Positions 27,160 to 36,034 of a stretch of 64,000 bases of DNA are shown here, in pieces. The position numbers and the translations under genes were made by a program. Each line of letters starts with the position of its first letter. The stretch's first letter is position 1. Source of the stretch: Gammaproteobacteria bacterium (GTDB taxonomy: Bacteria > Pseudomonadota > Gammaproteobacteria > Pseudomonadales > JADFDG01); NCBI GenBank assembly GCA_018262975.1, contig JADFDG010000001.1:227372-291371 (forward strand), given 5' to 3'. A model generated the notes under the pieces. The model did not search any database and was not told the DNA's origin. It saw nothing but the letters and a program-made list of their open reading frames with translations.

Positions 27160-28041
27160 ATGGCCACCGTACTCTCGTTGCACGACCCGTTGCGCCAGTT
27201 GCAGCTGGACATCGTCGCCTTGCTGGAAAAATCCGCCACCGACCTCGGCGACGAACAGACGCCGCTGGCCACGCGCGTGCATGAACTGCGCAAGCGCCTC
27301 AAGCGTGCCCGCGCGTGGGCGCTGCTGCTGCCGAAGGCCCTGCGCCGCGAAGCCGACCGCGCGCTGCGCGACGTCCACCGCAGCCTTGGCAACCGCCGCG
27401 ACATCGATGCCACGCTCGAGGCCATCGCGCGCCTGCAGCCGGTGGTGCGCCGCGCCCGTGGCGACGGTGCGACCTCCGCCTTCGCGGCGCTGCGGCATCA
27501 GCTCGCTGCGCAACTCGACCGGGACACGACCGCCACGACAGTCAAGCAGGTGCGCGCAACCCTGGCGGCACTGGCAGCCACGCTGGCCGTACAACCCCTG
27601 GCAGGCGATTTCCCGCAACTGTCCGCCGGCATCGCCGCCATCGCCCGTCGCAGCCGCAAGGCGATGCGCCGCGCGCTGGCCAGCGGCGATCCCGCGCACT
27701 TCCACCGCTGGCGCAAGTGGATGAAGTACCACATGTTCCACCTGCGCTACGTTGCGCCCCTGTGGCCTGACCTGATGCGCGCACAGGCCATTGCCGCCGA
27801 ACACACTGCCGAGTGGCTGGGCCAGAGCCAGGACCTGGAACTGGTGCGCACCGCGCTGGCCAGCGCGCCGCTGCCCGCCGCGCAACGCCGCACCGCGCTC
27901 GCGGTGGTGGACCGCGAGCAACGCCACCTGCTGCGCCTGGCGGCGAGCGCGGGCCTGCACCTGCATGCCGAATCGCCGCGCGCACTGGCTACCCGGCTGG
28001 ACAACTACTGGCTGGCGCGCGCGCAGCGCGCCGGGCACTGA
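27160..28041 (+). CDS. CHAD-domain protein, 293 aa
   Basis: CHAD domains are all-helical, positively charged bundles that bind polyphosphate. Conserved histidines appear in VHELRKRLKRARAW (about 41-54) and HFHRWRKWMKYHMFHLRY (about 187-204), within strongly basic helices. There is no signal peptide. It lies between a CYTH triphosphatase and a SixA-type histidine phosphatase, all on one strand with gaps of 13 and 10 bp, suggesting a small polyphosphate-handling or sensing unit. ATG 27160 is preferred over upstream in-frame codons lying within the CYTH gene. Confidence 0.9.
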   Translation: MATVLSLHDPLRQLQLDIVALLEKSATDLGDEQTPLATRVHELRKRLKRARAWALLLPKALRREADRALRDVHRSLGNRRDIDATLEAIARLQPVVRRARGDGATSAFAALRHQLAAQLDRDTTATTVKQVRATLAALAATLAVQPLAGDFPQLSAGIAAIARRSRKAMRRALASGDPAHFHRWRKWMKYHMFHLRYVAPLWPDLMRAQAIAAEHTAEWLGQSQDLELVRTALASAPLPAAQRRTALAVVDREQRHLLRLAASAGLHLHAESPRALATRLDNYWLARAQRAGH

Positions 28042-28051
28042 GGACAGCGGC

Positions 28052-28582
28052 ATGCCCACGCACATCGACCCTGCACAACGCCCGCTGTTGCTGACCCTCT
28101 ACCGGCACGCCAAGGCCACGCGCGACGATCCCGACCTCGACGACTTCGACCGCCCGCTCACCGACCGCGGCAAGCGCGACGCCCGCCGCATGGCACGCTG
28201 GCTTGCCCGCGAATTGCCCGCCATCGACCAGGTCCTGCTGTCGCCGGCCACGCGCACCCGCCAGACGTTCCGCCGTCTGCGCAAGGTCGCCGGCATCCGC
28301 CGCCGCAACGTGCGACGCGACCACGCCCTGTACCTGGCGCCACACACGCGCCTGGCCGCGCGCATACGCATGTTCGGCAACGGCCGGCACTTGCTGGTGG
28401 TCGGCCACAACGACGGCCTCAGCCAGCTGGCCAGCGGGCTCACCGGCGGCCAGACCAGCGAGTTGCCGACCGCCGGAGTGGTGCACCTCGCCTGCCACGT
28501 CGGCGACTGGCGGGAACTGGCCGCGGGCTGTGCGGAACCGCTGGCCAGCGCCTGGCCGGTACGCGACGACGACCCCGCGTGA
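28052..28582 (+). CDS. SixA-like histidine phosphatase
   Basis: This 176-residue member of histidine phosphatase branch 1 has the LYRHAKA motif (16-22) with the phospho-accepting His19. LSPATRTRQT follows at 63-72, and the second catalytic His119 lies in VVGHNDG. SixA removes phosphate from phosphohistidine proteins such as ArcB or PtsN. The RHAK form rather than RHGE supports SixA over a phosphoglycerate mutase. The Arg-rich segment RRLRKVAGIRRRNVRRD could favour an anionic partner, consistent with the CYTH-CHAD neighbours. Confidence 0.85.
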   Translation: MPTHIDPAQRPLLLTLYRHAKATRDDPDLDDFDRPLTDRGKRDARRMARWLARELPAIDQVLLSPATRTRQTFRRLRKVAGIRRRNVRRDHALYLAPHTRLAARIRMFGNGRHLLVVGHNDGLSQLASGLTGGQTSELPTAGVVHLACHVGDWRELAAGCAEPLASAWPVRDDDPA

Positions 28583-28632
28583 GTGCGGATGCACTGGTAG
28601 GATAGGCGCCGTCGCCCCTGCCCGGATTGCCC

Positions 28633-30690
28633 ATGTCCCGCCGCCTGCTTCGCTGGCTGATCGTCATCGTGCTCGCCGTGCCGCTGGCATTCCTGCTGGC
28701 GGGGGCCGTCGCCACCTGGCCGTTCTGGTCACTGCCCGTCACCACCATCGACATCGAGAACGTCCCGGCCCGGCCGGCGGCTGAGCGCCCGGTACTCGAG
28801 GCCGGCGTCGCCGTCCGCGACATCACGCCGCCTATCGGCCTGCCCAAGTTCGGCTACTCCGCGATGGCCCACGATGCCGACGGCTTCCGTACCCGCCTGC
28901 GCGCGCGCGCCTTCTGCATCAAGCCCGCCAGCGGCCTCCCCATCGCCATCGTGCAGGCCGACCTCGGCGCCAGCTCGTTGCTGCTGCACCACCGCGTGGC
29001 CGAGAAAGTCGCTCCACTCACCGACCTTCCCGCGCAGAACCTCGCCATCGTCGCCACGCACACGCACAGCGGACCCGGGCAGTACCTGGAGAGCGATTTC
29101 TACAACGTCTTCGCCAGCAACCGCGCCGGCTTCGACCCGCAACTGTTCGATTTCCTGGCCGGCCGCATGGCCGACGCCGTCACCGAGGCCTGTACGCGGC
29201 GCCGTCCCGCGCGCCTCGGCATCGGCCAGACCAGCGTGTGGGGCCTGACGCAAAACCGCTCGCTGGCTGCATGGGTGCAGAACTTCGAAGTCGCCGACAA
29301 GACCGTGAGCCCGGACCGCGCGCTGGAAGCGGTCAACCCGGTGATGACCATGGTGCGCATCGACCTGCAGGACGATAGCGGCCGCTGGCTGCCGGCCGGC
29401 GCGCTGACCAACTTCTCCATCCACGGCACCGGCATCCCGGCGTTTCGTGGCCCCTACCACGCCGACGTGTGGGCCGCCTTCGAGCAGGAAATCGAGTGGG
29501 CCATCCGCGCGCGCTACAACCCGCCGTGGCCGGTGGCGCACGCCACCTTCGAGGGTACGCACGGCGACAACAACCCCTACTGGCGCGACGGCTGGCGCGG
29601 CGACGACGAGACCAACCGCATCGGCAAGGAGCTCGCGCAGGTGGCCACCCGCCTGTACAACGCACTGGGCACCAATCTGGGCAGCCAGGTGACCATCGCC
29701 GGCGGCATGCGCGAGATCGACCTGCTTGCCGCCGATGCCGACACCCGCTACCCGCTGTGCGACCGCGCGATCATGGGCGCCGCGACGGTCGGCGCCGCCA
29801 ATGGCGACGAGATGTTCCCGATCGCCTGGCTGCCGTACTTCCAGGAAGGTTGGCCGCGACGTCTCTTCACCGGGGGCTGCCAGGGCAGCAAGCAGTGGCT
29901 GCTGTCGCAGGCGCAGCCGCTGTTCTTCGCCGCCGAACGCTTTCCGCACCGTGCCGCCATCCAGGTACTACGTATCAACGAGCTGGCACTGGTGATGCTG
30001 CCGTGGGAAATCACCGCCAGGTCCGGCGAACGCATTGCCGCCCGCGTCGATGCAGCACTGCGCGAGCAAGGCGTCGCCGGCAAGGTCGTGGTCGCCAGCC
30101 ACGCCAACGGCTACCTCGGCTACGCCACCACGCCCGAGGAATACAGCCTGCAGTACTACGAGGGCGGCCACACGCTGTACGGCCCCGGCACCACCGAGTT
30201 CCTCGCCCGGCAAAGCGCCCGCCTCGCCGGCGAACTGGCGGGCGCCGGCACGGTCGCGGACCTGCCACCGCGCTGGCGCTTCGAACTGGTCACGCGCAGC
30301 CACTGGCCGGCGCCGGGACAACCCGCGGCCACCCGCACGCTGCTGGACGGCCCGCGGTTCGTGCCCGGCGAGGCTGAACACGAGCCCTACTGGTCGGTCA
30401 CCTACCGTGACGTCGCACCCGGCAACCTTTCGCTGCACGAGCCGCTGCTTTCCATCGAGGCCTTCCGTGAACCGGACAGCTGGGTGCCGCTGCTCAACAG
30501 CGGCCGGCCGATGAACGACCTGTGGCAGCGCGACCTGCAGATCCGCTGGCTCGGCAACGAGCCCGACGGCATGGCACGCTACGAGTTGCGCTGGAACAAT
30601 CCGCCGGCCACGCCGAATTTCCGCTTCCGTTTCGCGGTGCGACCGCGCGCCGGCCTGCCCGCCTGGTACTCACCGCAGTTTCCGCCCTGA
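28633..30690 (+). CDS. neutral ceramidase-like hydrolase with membrane anchor, 685 aa
   Basis: Residues 9-28 form a signal anchor, followed by a neutral/alkaline ceramidase-type domain. THTHSGPG at 142-149 is the zinc-binding hallmark and NFSIHGTG supplies His264. In ceramidases the nucleophilic Ser sits in GDxSPN, but here the equivalent reads GDNNPY (311-316), with Asn314 where Ser is expected. It may therefore hydrolyse a different bond or use another mechanism. A beta-sandwich C-domain (from about 560) is visible. ATG 28633 is preferred over a TTG at 28627. It is 19 bp upstream of a lipoprotein gene and probably co-transcribed with it. Confidence 0.8.
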   Translation: MSRRLLRWLIVIVLAVPLAFLLAGAVATWPFWSLPVTTIDIENVPARPAAERPVLEAGVAVRDITPPIGLPKFGYSAMAHDADGFRTRLRARAFCIKPASGLPIAIVQADLGASSLLLHHRVAEKVAPLTDLPAQNLAIVATHTHSGPGQYLESDFYNVFASNRAGFDPQLFDFLAGRMADAVTEACTRRRPARLGIGQTSVWGLTQNRSLAAWVQNFEVADKTVSPDRALEAVNPVMTMVRIDLQDDSGRWLPAGALTNFSIHGTGIPAFRGPYHADVWAAFEQEIEWAIRARYNPPWPVAHATFEGTHGDNNPYWRDGWRGDDETNRIGKELAQVATRLYNALGTNLGSQVTIAGGMREIDLLAADADTRYPLCDRAIMGAATVGAANGDEMFPIAWLPYFQEGWPRRLFTGGCQGSKQWLLSQAQPLFFAAERFPHRAAIQVLRINELALVMLPWEITARSGERIAARVDAALREQGVAGKVVVASHANGYLGYATTPEEYSLQYYEGGHTLYGPGTTEFLARQSARLAGELAGAGTVADLPPRWRFELVTRSHWPAPGQPAATRTLLDGPRFVPGEAEHEPYWSVTYRDVAPGNLSLHEPLLSIEAFREPDSWVPLLNSGRPMNDLWQRDLQIRWLGNEPDGMARYELRWNNPPATPNFRFRFAVRPRAGLPAWYSPQFPP

Positions 30691-30709
30691 AGGCACCCGA
30701 GGAATCACC

Positions 30710-31339
30710 ATGTCGCGTCATCTCTGCTCTTCGTTGCTGCTGGCAGTTGCCAGCCTCCTGCTCACGGCCTGCGCGTCCACCACCGATTTCGTGCGCACCA
30801 GCGTCGAGGACAAGCCGCTGAAACCGGCCGCCACGCTGCTGGTCGCCGGCGTCACCACCGACGACGCCGTGCGCCGCCGCTACGAGGACACCTTCGTGGC
30901 CGAGCTGGCGCGCTCCGGGCTGGCGGGCGTCGCCAGCTCGTCGATCATCCCCAGCCTGTCGGGCCTGACCATGCCGCAGATCCGCGAGCAGATGCTGCTC
31001 GCCGGCGACCGCGCCGACGCCGTCCTGCACGTACAGCTGGTGGATCTTTCCGTCGTGCCGGCACTGGCGCCCACCGACCTGCCGCCGGACGCGCCGAGCG
31101 CCACGCGCACGGTGGGCGGCGTTTCGGTGAGCATCAATGCACCGGCCACCGACCGCACCGGCCAGGTGACGGAAATCGAGCTGGAAGCGAATCTCTACGA
31201 ACTGCCCGGCCGGCGCCTGCTGTGGACGGCGATCACCCGTACCTACGAGGCCAACGCCATCGAGAAGGTGGCGCGTTCGCACGCGCGCGCCCTGATCGCG
31301 CGGATGCAGGCCGAGGGCCTGCTGGCCACCGGCCGTTAA
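30710..31339 (+). CDS. outer-membrane-type lipoprotein, 209 aa
   Basis: The signal peptide ends in the lipobox LLTAC (Cys21), so the mature protein is lipidated; with Ala at +2 it is likely sorted to the outer membrane. The folded part (LLVAGVTTDDAVRRRYEDTFVAELARSG, DAVLHVQLVDLSVVP, VTEIELEANLYELPGRRLLWTAITRTYEA) resembles periplasmic TolB-N/CsgG-like alpha/beta domains, but no family is certain. It follows the ceramidase-like gene by 19 bp, with AGGAATCACC before the ATG. Confidence 0.7.
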   Translation: MSRHLCSSLLLAVASLLLTACASTTDFVRTSVEDKPLKPAATLLVAGVTTDDAVRRRYEDTFVAELARSGLAGVASSSIIPSLSGLTMPQIREQMLLAGDRADAVLHVQLVDLSVVPALAPTDLPPDAPSATRTVGGVSVSINAPATDRTGQVTEIELEANLYELPGRRLLWTAITRTYEANAIEKVARSHARALIARMQAEGLLATGR

Positions 31340-31366
31340 GCCCTGGCACCCGAAGGCCCGCACCCG

Positions 31367-31957
31367 ATGTCATCGATTACCCGCCCCGCACTGGCCTTCC
31401 TCGGCCTGCTTGCCTTCACCCTGTGGCTACCGATCGCGGCAGCCGTGTACCTGCCGGGCTGGCACGCCGCCAGTTGCGACTGGCACAAGCGCTGCACCGG
31501 ATACGGCGAGGAACGCGCACGGCAGCGCATCGACGAGTTGCGCGGCTTCATGCAGCACCGCGCGGAACTGCCGGCGCAGGCATGGACGGCAAAGGAGCGC
31601 GCCCACCTGGCGGAAGTACGCACGCTGCTCGAACGCGCCACGCTGCTCGCGCTGCTGGGCGCATTGATCTTCTTCCATGCGCAGGCCCGCCAGCGCGCCG
31701 CGGTGGCACGCGCCGCGATGCTTGCCGTGGCAGCCTGCGTGATCGTGCTGCCGTTCTTCGGCACCTTCTGGCGCGAAATCTTCCACCCGCTGTTGTTCGA
31801 CAACCTGATGTGGAAGAACTACCCGGCCGATACGTCCTGGTGGGTCATGCCGCGACTGTACTTCCAGTACACCACCGGCATGGTGATCGGCGTCGCCACG
31901 CTGCTGTGCGCGCTGCTGCGCTACCAGGCACTGCGCGAAGCCCGGCGCGCCGGCTGA
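31367..31957 (+). CDS. DUF1461-like membrane protein, 196 aa
   Basis: Four hydrophobic segments are visible: about 8-26, 88-106, 112-132 and 162-184. The segment FGTFWREIFHPLLFDNLMWKN followed by WWVMPRLYFQYTTGMVIG resembles the FH-x-LLF-x-N-x-W and M-P-x-xFF pattern of DUF1461 (TIGR01906) membrane proteins. The N-terminal half contains a Cys pair (SCDWHKRC) in a periplasmic loop. Function unknown. It is the last gene of the ceramidase-like-lipoprotein run. Confidence 0.6.
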   Translation: MSSITRPALAFLGLLAFTLWLPIAAAVYLPGWHAASCDWHKRCTGYGEERARQRIDELRGFMQHRAELPAQAWTAKERAHLAEVRTLLERATLLALLGALIFFHAQARQRAAVARAAMLAVAACVIVLPFFGTFWREIFHPLLFDNLMWKNYPADTSWWVMPRLYFQYTTGMVIGVATLLCALLRYQALREARRAG

Positions 31958-31987
31958 ACACCGGCGCGCGACCTTCCCCGGTAACGG

Positions 31988-33580
31988 TCAGGCGCGACCG
32001 CGGATGCGGTCGGCGATCTTCTCGGCGATCATGATGGTCGGCGCATTGGTGTTGCCACCGACCAGCGTCGGCATCACCGAGGCATCCACCACGCGCAGCC
32101 CGGCGATGCCCTTCACGCGGCAATCGGCATCGACCACCGCGTCCGCGTCCACGCCCATGCGACAGGTGCCGACCGGGTGGTAGATGCTTTCCGCCTTCTG
32201 GCGGATGCAGTCCACGATCTGCTCGTCGGTCTGCACGGCCTCGCCCGGCACCTCCTCCTTGCCGCGATACGGATCGAACGCCGGCTGGGCGAAGATCCGG
32301 CGCGCAACCTTGACCGCCCTGAGCAGCACTTCCACGTCGAACGGATCGGACAGGTAGTTAGGCTGGATCACCGGCGCGGAGAAGGGGTCCGCCGACGCCA
32401 GCGTGACGAAACCACGGCTGCGCGGACGCAACTGGCAGGCATGCAGCATGTAGCCATGGCCGGGCCCCACCTGGCGGGCATGGTCGAGCATGAACGCCGG
32501 GATGAAGTGCAATTGCACGTCGGGCATCGCCAGCGACGGATCGGTCTTCACGAACGCCCCGGCTTCCAGCGCGTTGGTGGCGCCCGGACCGCCGCGGGTG
32601 CGGTAGTACTCGATCAGCGTCAGCAGCACGCGGTGGAACTTGGTCAGCTCGTACAGCGTCACCGGCTGCGTGCAGTTCTGCTGCACCATCACGTCGAGGT
32701 GGTCCTGCAGGTTCTGGCCCACGGCCGGCTTGTGCAGTTTCACCGCGATGCCGAATTTCTTCAGCGTCTCGCCATCACCGATGCCCGACTGCATCAGCAC
32801 CTGCGGCGACTGCACGGCACCAGCGCACAGCAACACCTCGCGCCGGGCCGACACCGTCTGCATGCCGCCCAGGCTGCCGCGGCGGTACGTCACGCCGATG
32901 GCGCGGCCGCCGTCGATGTTGATCGCCTTTACCTGCGCGCGGGTGATCACCGTGAGATTGGGCCGCGACTTCGCGGCGTCGAGGAAGGTCACCGCCGTGC
33001 TCTGCCGGCGCCCGTCCTTGATGGTGAGCTGGTAGGAGCCGTAGCCCTCCTGCTGAGCACCGTTGAAATCGCTGGTGGCGGGAATGCCGGCCTGCTGCGC
33101 GGCCTGCTTGAACACGTCGAACAGCATGTGGCCCGACGGGTCCTGGGTGATGCCCAGCGGACCACCCGTGCCATGGAAACCGGCATCACCGCCGGCGAAA
33201 TCCTCGCTCTTGCGGAAATACGGCAGCACCTCGTCGTAAGACCAGCCGGACAGCCCCAGGTCCTTCGCCCAGTGGTCGTAGTCGGCGCGATGGCCACGGA
33301 TGTAGACCATGCCGTTCATCGAGCTCGAACCACCGAGTCCCTTGCCGCGCGGCCAGTACAGACGGCGATTGGCCAGGTGCTTCTCCGGCGCGGTGTCGAA
33401 ATACCAGTTGAACAGCTTTCCCTTGAGCAGTTCGGCCACGCCCGCCGGCATGTGGATGAACGGGTGCCAGTCGGACATGCCCGCCTCGAGCAGCAGCACC
33501 GTGGTGTCGGGGTCCTCGGTCAGGCGATTGGCCAGCACGCAGCCGGCCGAGCCGGCGCCAACGATGATGTAGTCGTACAT
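31988..33580 (-). CDS. GMC-family FAD oxidoreductase, choline dehydrogenase-like
   Basis: This 530-residue flavoprotein of the glucose-methanol-choline family oxidises alcohols to aldehydes or ketones. Signatures are the FAD-binding GAGSAGCVLANRL (8-20), GLGGSSSMNGMVYIRGH (81-97, PROSITE GMC 1), LCAGAVQSPQVLMQSGIGD (GMC 2), and the C-terminal IYHPVGTCRMG plus VVDASVMPTLVGGNTNAPTI with the catalytic His/Asn pair. Without betB or betI neighbours a choline role is unlikely; alkanol or sterol-type alcohols are equally possible. ATG 33580 is used because AGGAAA lies upstream, while a GTG at 33610 would add ten polar residues. Confidence 0.9.
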   Translation of the reverse strand: MYDYIIVGAGSAGCVLANRLTEDPDTTVLLLEAGMSDWHPFIHMPAGVAELLKGKLFNWYFDTAPEKHLANRRLYWPRGKGLGGSSSMNGMVYIRGHRADYDHWAKDLGLSGWSYDEVLPYFRKSEDFAGGDAGFHGTGGPLGITQDPSGHMLFDVFKQAAQQAGIPATSDFNGAQQEGYGSYQLTIKDGRRQSTAVTFLDAAKSRPNLTVITRAQVKAINIDGGRAIGVTYRRGSLGGMQTVSARREVLLCAGAVQSPQVLMQSGIGDGETLKKFGIAVKLHKPAVGQNLQDHLDVMVQQNCTQPVTLYELTKFHRVLLTLIEYYRTRGGPGATNALEAGAFVKTDPSLAMPDVQLHFIPAFMLDHARQVGPGHGYMLHACQLRPRSRGFVTLASADPFSAPVIQPNYLSDPFDVEVLLRAVKVARRIFAQPAFDPYRGKEEVPGEAVQTDEQIVDCIRQKAESIYHPVGTCRMGVDADAVVDADCRVKGIAGLRVVDASVMPTLVGGNTNAPTIMIAEKIADRIRGRA

Positions 33581-33720
33581 GGTCACGGGTTTCCTGCGGT
33601 CGTTGGCCACCGACTATAGGACCGCCCTGCCCGGCCTGCCAATCGGTTGACCCGGCCGGTGGCGCGGCCACCGCCGGCCCGCGTACCATCGCCTCGCCCC
33701 CGCTGACCACGGATCAACCC

Positions 33721-34248
33721 ATGTCCCTCCCGCGTGCCGCCGTCCCCGTCCTGTTGCTCGTTGCGGCCGCCGCCGGCTGGTGGCTGTGGCAGGACGGCCA
33801 CTGGCGGACGCTGGTCAAGGACCTGCGCAGCGACCGCCCGGTGCGCGCGGACGACCTGCCCGCCACGACCGACCAGGCGCCGGTACACGAGGCCCTGCAG
33901 GTGCGTACCTGGCGCGACGAGCATGGCGTGGTGCATTTCGAGCAGGCCGGCTCGGCCCCTGCACGTGCGGCTACCCACGCCGTCGGCCAGGCTGGCACGC
34001 TGGCGGACTACGAACGCGAACTCGAGGCACGTGAAGGCATCAGTGTCGAGGACGTCGCCCGTGCCCGCGCGGCGCGCGAGCGCGCCGAGGCGGAGGCGGC
34101 CGCTGCCGCCGCCAATCCCGAAGACGCCGTGCGCCGCGAGCAGATGGCCGGCAACGACGCCGCCGGCACCGCCAGCCAGCAGGCCCGCGAACTGATGGAT
34201 CGCTACCAGCAGGCGCTGGACAAGATCCGCGAGACCAACAACCGCTGA
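33721..34248 (+). CDS. hypothetical single-pass protein, 175 aa
   Basis: An N-terminal hydrophobic segment (VPVLLLVAAAAGWWLWQDG) serves as signal or anchor. The next part contains VRTWRDEHGVVHFEQAG (about 60-76), a DUF4124-like short beta motif common in proteobacterial envelope proteins. An Ala/Glu-rich coiled coil (about 98-170) ends the protein. No function is assigned. It starts a same-strand run with DUF2804 (10-bp gap), DUF4282 and a desaturase. Confidence 0.6.
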   Translation: MSLPRAAVPVLLLVAAAAGWWLWQDGHWRTLVKDLRSDRPVRADDLPATTDQAPVHEALQVRTWRDEHGVVHFEQAGSAPARAATHAVGQAGTLADYERELEAREGISVEDVARARAARERAEAEAAAAAANPEDAVRREQMAGNDAAGTASQQARELMDRYQQALDKIRETNNR

Positions 34249-34258
34249 CCCCCGGCCC

Positions 34259-35293
34259 ATGCAGCAACCGTCACCTTCCCGCCTGGTCACCGCCGACGGC
34301 CGCGTGCTCACCGGCCACTTCGCCGGCTCGGTACGTGACGTCAACGGCCGTGACTTCGACTACCGCACGCCGATGGGTGCGCCGCAGAACGCGCTCGCGC
34401 GACACTTCCACTACAAGCAGTTCCAGTATTTCGGGGTGCTGTCCGACCGCCTGCTGGCCGGCTGCGCGCTCGCCCATACCGGCTGGCTGGGCCTGGCCTT
34501 CGTCTACGTGTACGACACGCATTCCGGCCGCCTCGTGTCCGAGACCTTCCGCCTGCCGCTGGCCCGCGGCCTGGCCATGAGCACCTCGCCGGTGGCCGGC
34601 GACAGCCTGTTCGCCACCCGCGGCGCCGACATCCGCCTGGGCTACCGCGAACACGCCGGTGGCGTGCTGGAAAAGACCCTGGCCGTGCGCACCGCCAGGG
34701 GCCTGCGCATCGACGCCACCATGACCGAAGCACCGCCCTTCACCGTGCAGGCGCTGTGCACGCAGACCGGCATCAACGGCTTCACCTACGCCAACAAGGT
34801 GGCCGGCATCCCGGTCAGCGGCCGCATCGACAGCCCGCTGGGCCACTTCGAACTCGCCGACATCGGCGCCATGGGCCACCACGACTTTTCCGCCGGCTAC
34901 ATGCGCCGCGAGACCTTCTGGAACTGGGCCTGCCTGTCCGGCCGCGCCGGCGACCATGCCATCGGCCTGAACATTTCCTGCGGCGTGAACGAAACGAGTT
35001 ACAGCGAAAACTGCCTGTGGCTGGACGGTCGCCTGCTACCCACCGGCCTGGCCCGCTTCGACTTCGACCGCGACAATCCCGACAGCACCTGGCGGGTCAC
35101 CACCGGCGACGGCGCCGTCGACCTGTCCTTCACGCCGGCCGGCGTCCACCGCGAGCGCCTCGACCTCGGCCTGTTCGCCAGCAATTTCCGCCAGTATTTC
35201 GGCCGTTTCCACGGCAGTATTCGCACTGAAGGCACGCACATTCCCGTCGACGGCCTGTGGGGCTTCGTCGAAGACCAGTACGCCAAATGGTGA
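34259..35293 (+). CDS. DUF2804 family protein, 344 aa
   Basis: This cytoplasmic-looking protein fits DUF2804: FHYKQFQYFGVLSDRLLAGCALAHTGWLG near residues 43-71, GHHDFSAGYMRRETFWNWACLSG near 204-226, and NETSYSENCLWLDG. The terminal GLWGFVEDQYAKW is also characteristic. The fold is beta-rich and similar to the lipocalin-like AttH/diels-alderase family, so binding of a lipid-like ligand is conceivable, but no activity has been established. Its neighbours (acyl-CoA desaturase, GMC oxidoreductase) are consistent with lipid metabolism. Confidence 0.8.
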   Translation: MQQPSPSRLVTADGRVLTGHFAGSVRDVNGRDFDYRTPMGAPQNALARHFHYKQFQYFGVLSDRLLAGCALAHTGWLGLAFVYVYDTHSGRLVSETFRLPLARGLAMSTSPVAGDSLFATRGADIRLGYREHAGGVLEKTLAVRTARGLRIDATMTEAPPFTVQALCTQTGINGFTYANKVAGIPVSGRIDSPLGHFELADIGAMGHHDFSAGYMRRETFWNWACLSGRAGDHAIGLNISCGVNETSYSENCLWLDGRLLPTGLARFDFDRDNPDSTWRVTTGDGAVDLSFTPAGVHRERLDLGLFASNFRQYFGRFHGSIRTEGTHIPVDGLWGFVEDQYAKW

Positions 35294-35312
35294 GCACCAG
35301 GAAATCCACCCG

Positions 35313-35876
35313 ATGAACGAACCCGTCGACCGCAAGCCCGCCAACGCCGACGAGCCACCGGCCCAGGTGCAGGAAAACGCCCGCCGCGCCTGGCTGTGGG
35401 TGGTGCAGTACTGGAAGGCGCTGTTCGACTTCTCGTTCGAGCGCTACATGATCATCCAGATGCTGCCCATCCTCTACGGCATGATGCTGTTCGGGCTGGG
35501 CGCCGGCATCCTCTACCTGGTCGTCGAGGCCTTCCTGAACGGCAGCCCCTGGCGGGCGTTCTTCTACCTGTTCTTCGCCGGCCCGCTGGCCTTCGTGGTG
35601 ATCGCCTCGATGCTGCGCGCCATGCTGGAGTTCTACATCGTGATCTTCCGCATCGCCGAGGACGTCGACGAGCTGGTGGGCATCCGCGACACCGTCGACA
35701 AGTTGTCCGGCCTGCAGGAGACCGTCGGCCAGATGGCCTCCATCACCCGCCGCATCCCCTTCTGGAAGGTGATCGTCGGCAAGGGCGGCAATTCCAGCTC
35801 CCGCCGCCTGTCGGCCGAGCGCCGGGATGCCGAGCAGAAGGGCGGTGACGGCCGGCCGCGTGACGGCAAGTCCTGA
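35313..35876 (+). CDS. DUF4282 membrane protein, 187 aa
   Basis: A soluble N-terminus precedes the DUF4282 core: FDFSFERYMIIQMLPILYGMM starting the first membrane span (about 45-72), a short loop, and a second span (about 82-103, FFYLFFAGPLAFVVIASMLRAMLEFYIVIFRI). The tail is amphipathic and then charged and disordered. Only two spans are seen. Family function unknown. It precedes the desaturase by 158 bp. Confidence 0.75.
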   Translation: MNEPVDRKPANADEPPAQVQENARRAWLWVVQYWKALFDFSFERYMIIQMLPILYGMMLFGLGAGILYLVVEAFLNGSPWRAFFYLFFAGPLAFVVIASMLRAMLEFYIVIFRIAEDVDELVGIRDTVDKLSGLQETVGQMASITRRIPFWKVIVGKGGNSSSRRLSAERRDAEQKGGDGRPRDGKS

Positions 35877-36034
35877 GGCAACCGGCCCCGGTGGACATCC
35901 GTCGGCACGACCGGGCCGACCGGTACCCGCGTGCTATGATCGGGGCTGACCCGGGTCAAGGCATGACCCACTGCGGGTCCCTTATCGTGGCCAGGGCTGG
36001 CCAGCATCCGCCGCCACAACAACGAGAGAGACTG

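Noticed and set aside
24957-27425. 822-residue open frame on the minus strand opposite ybbP, CYTH and CHAD
   Set aside because: Composition is dominated by Gln, Arg, Gly and His runs typical of antisense frames in high-GC DNA, and the plus strand carries clear families throughout.
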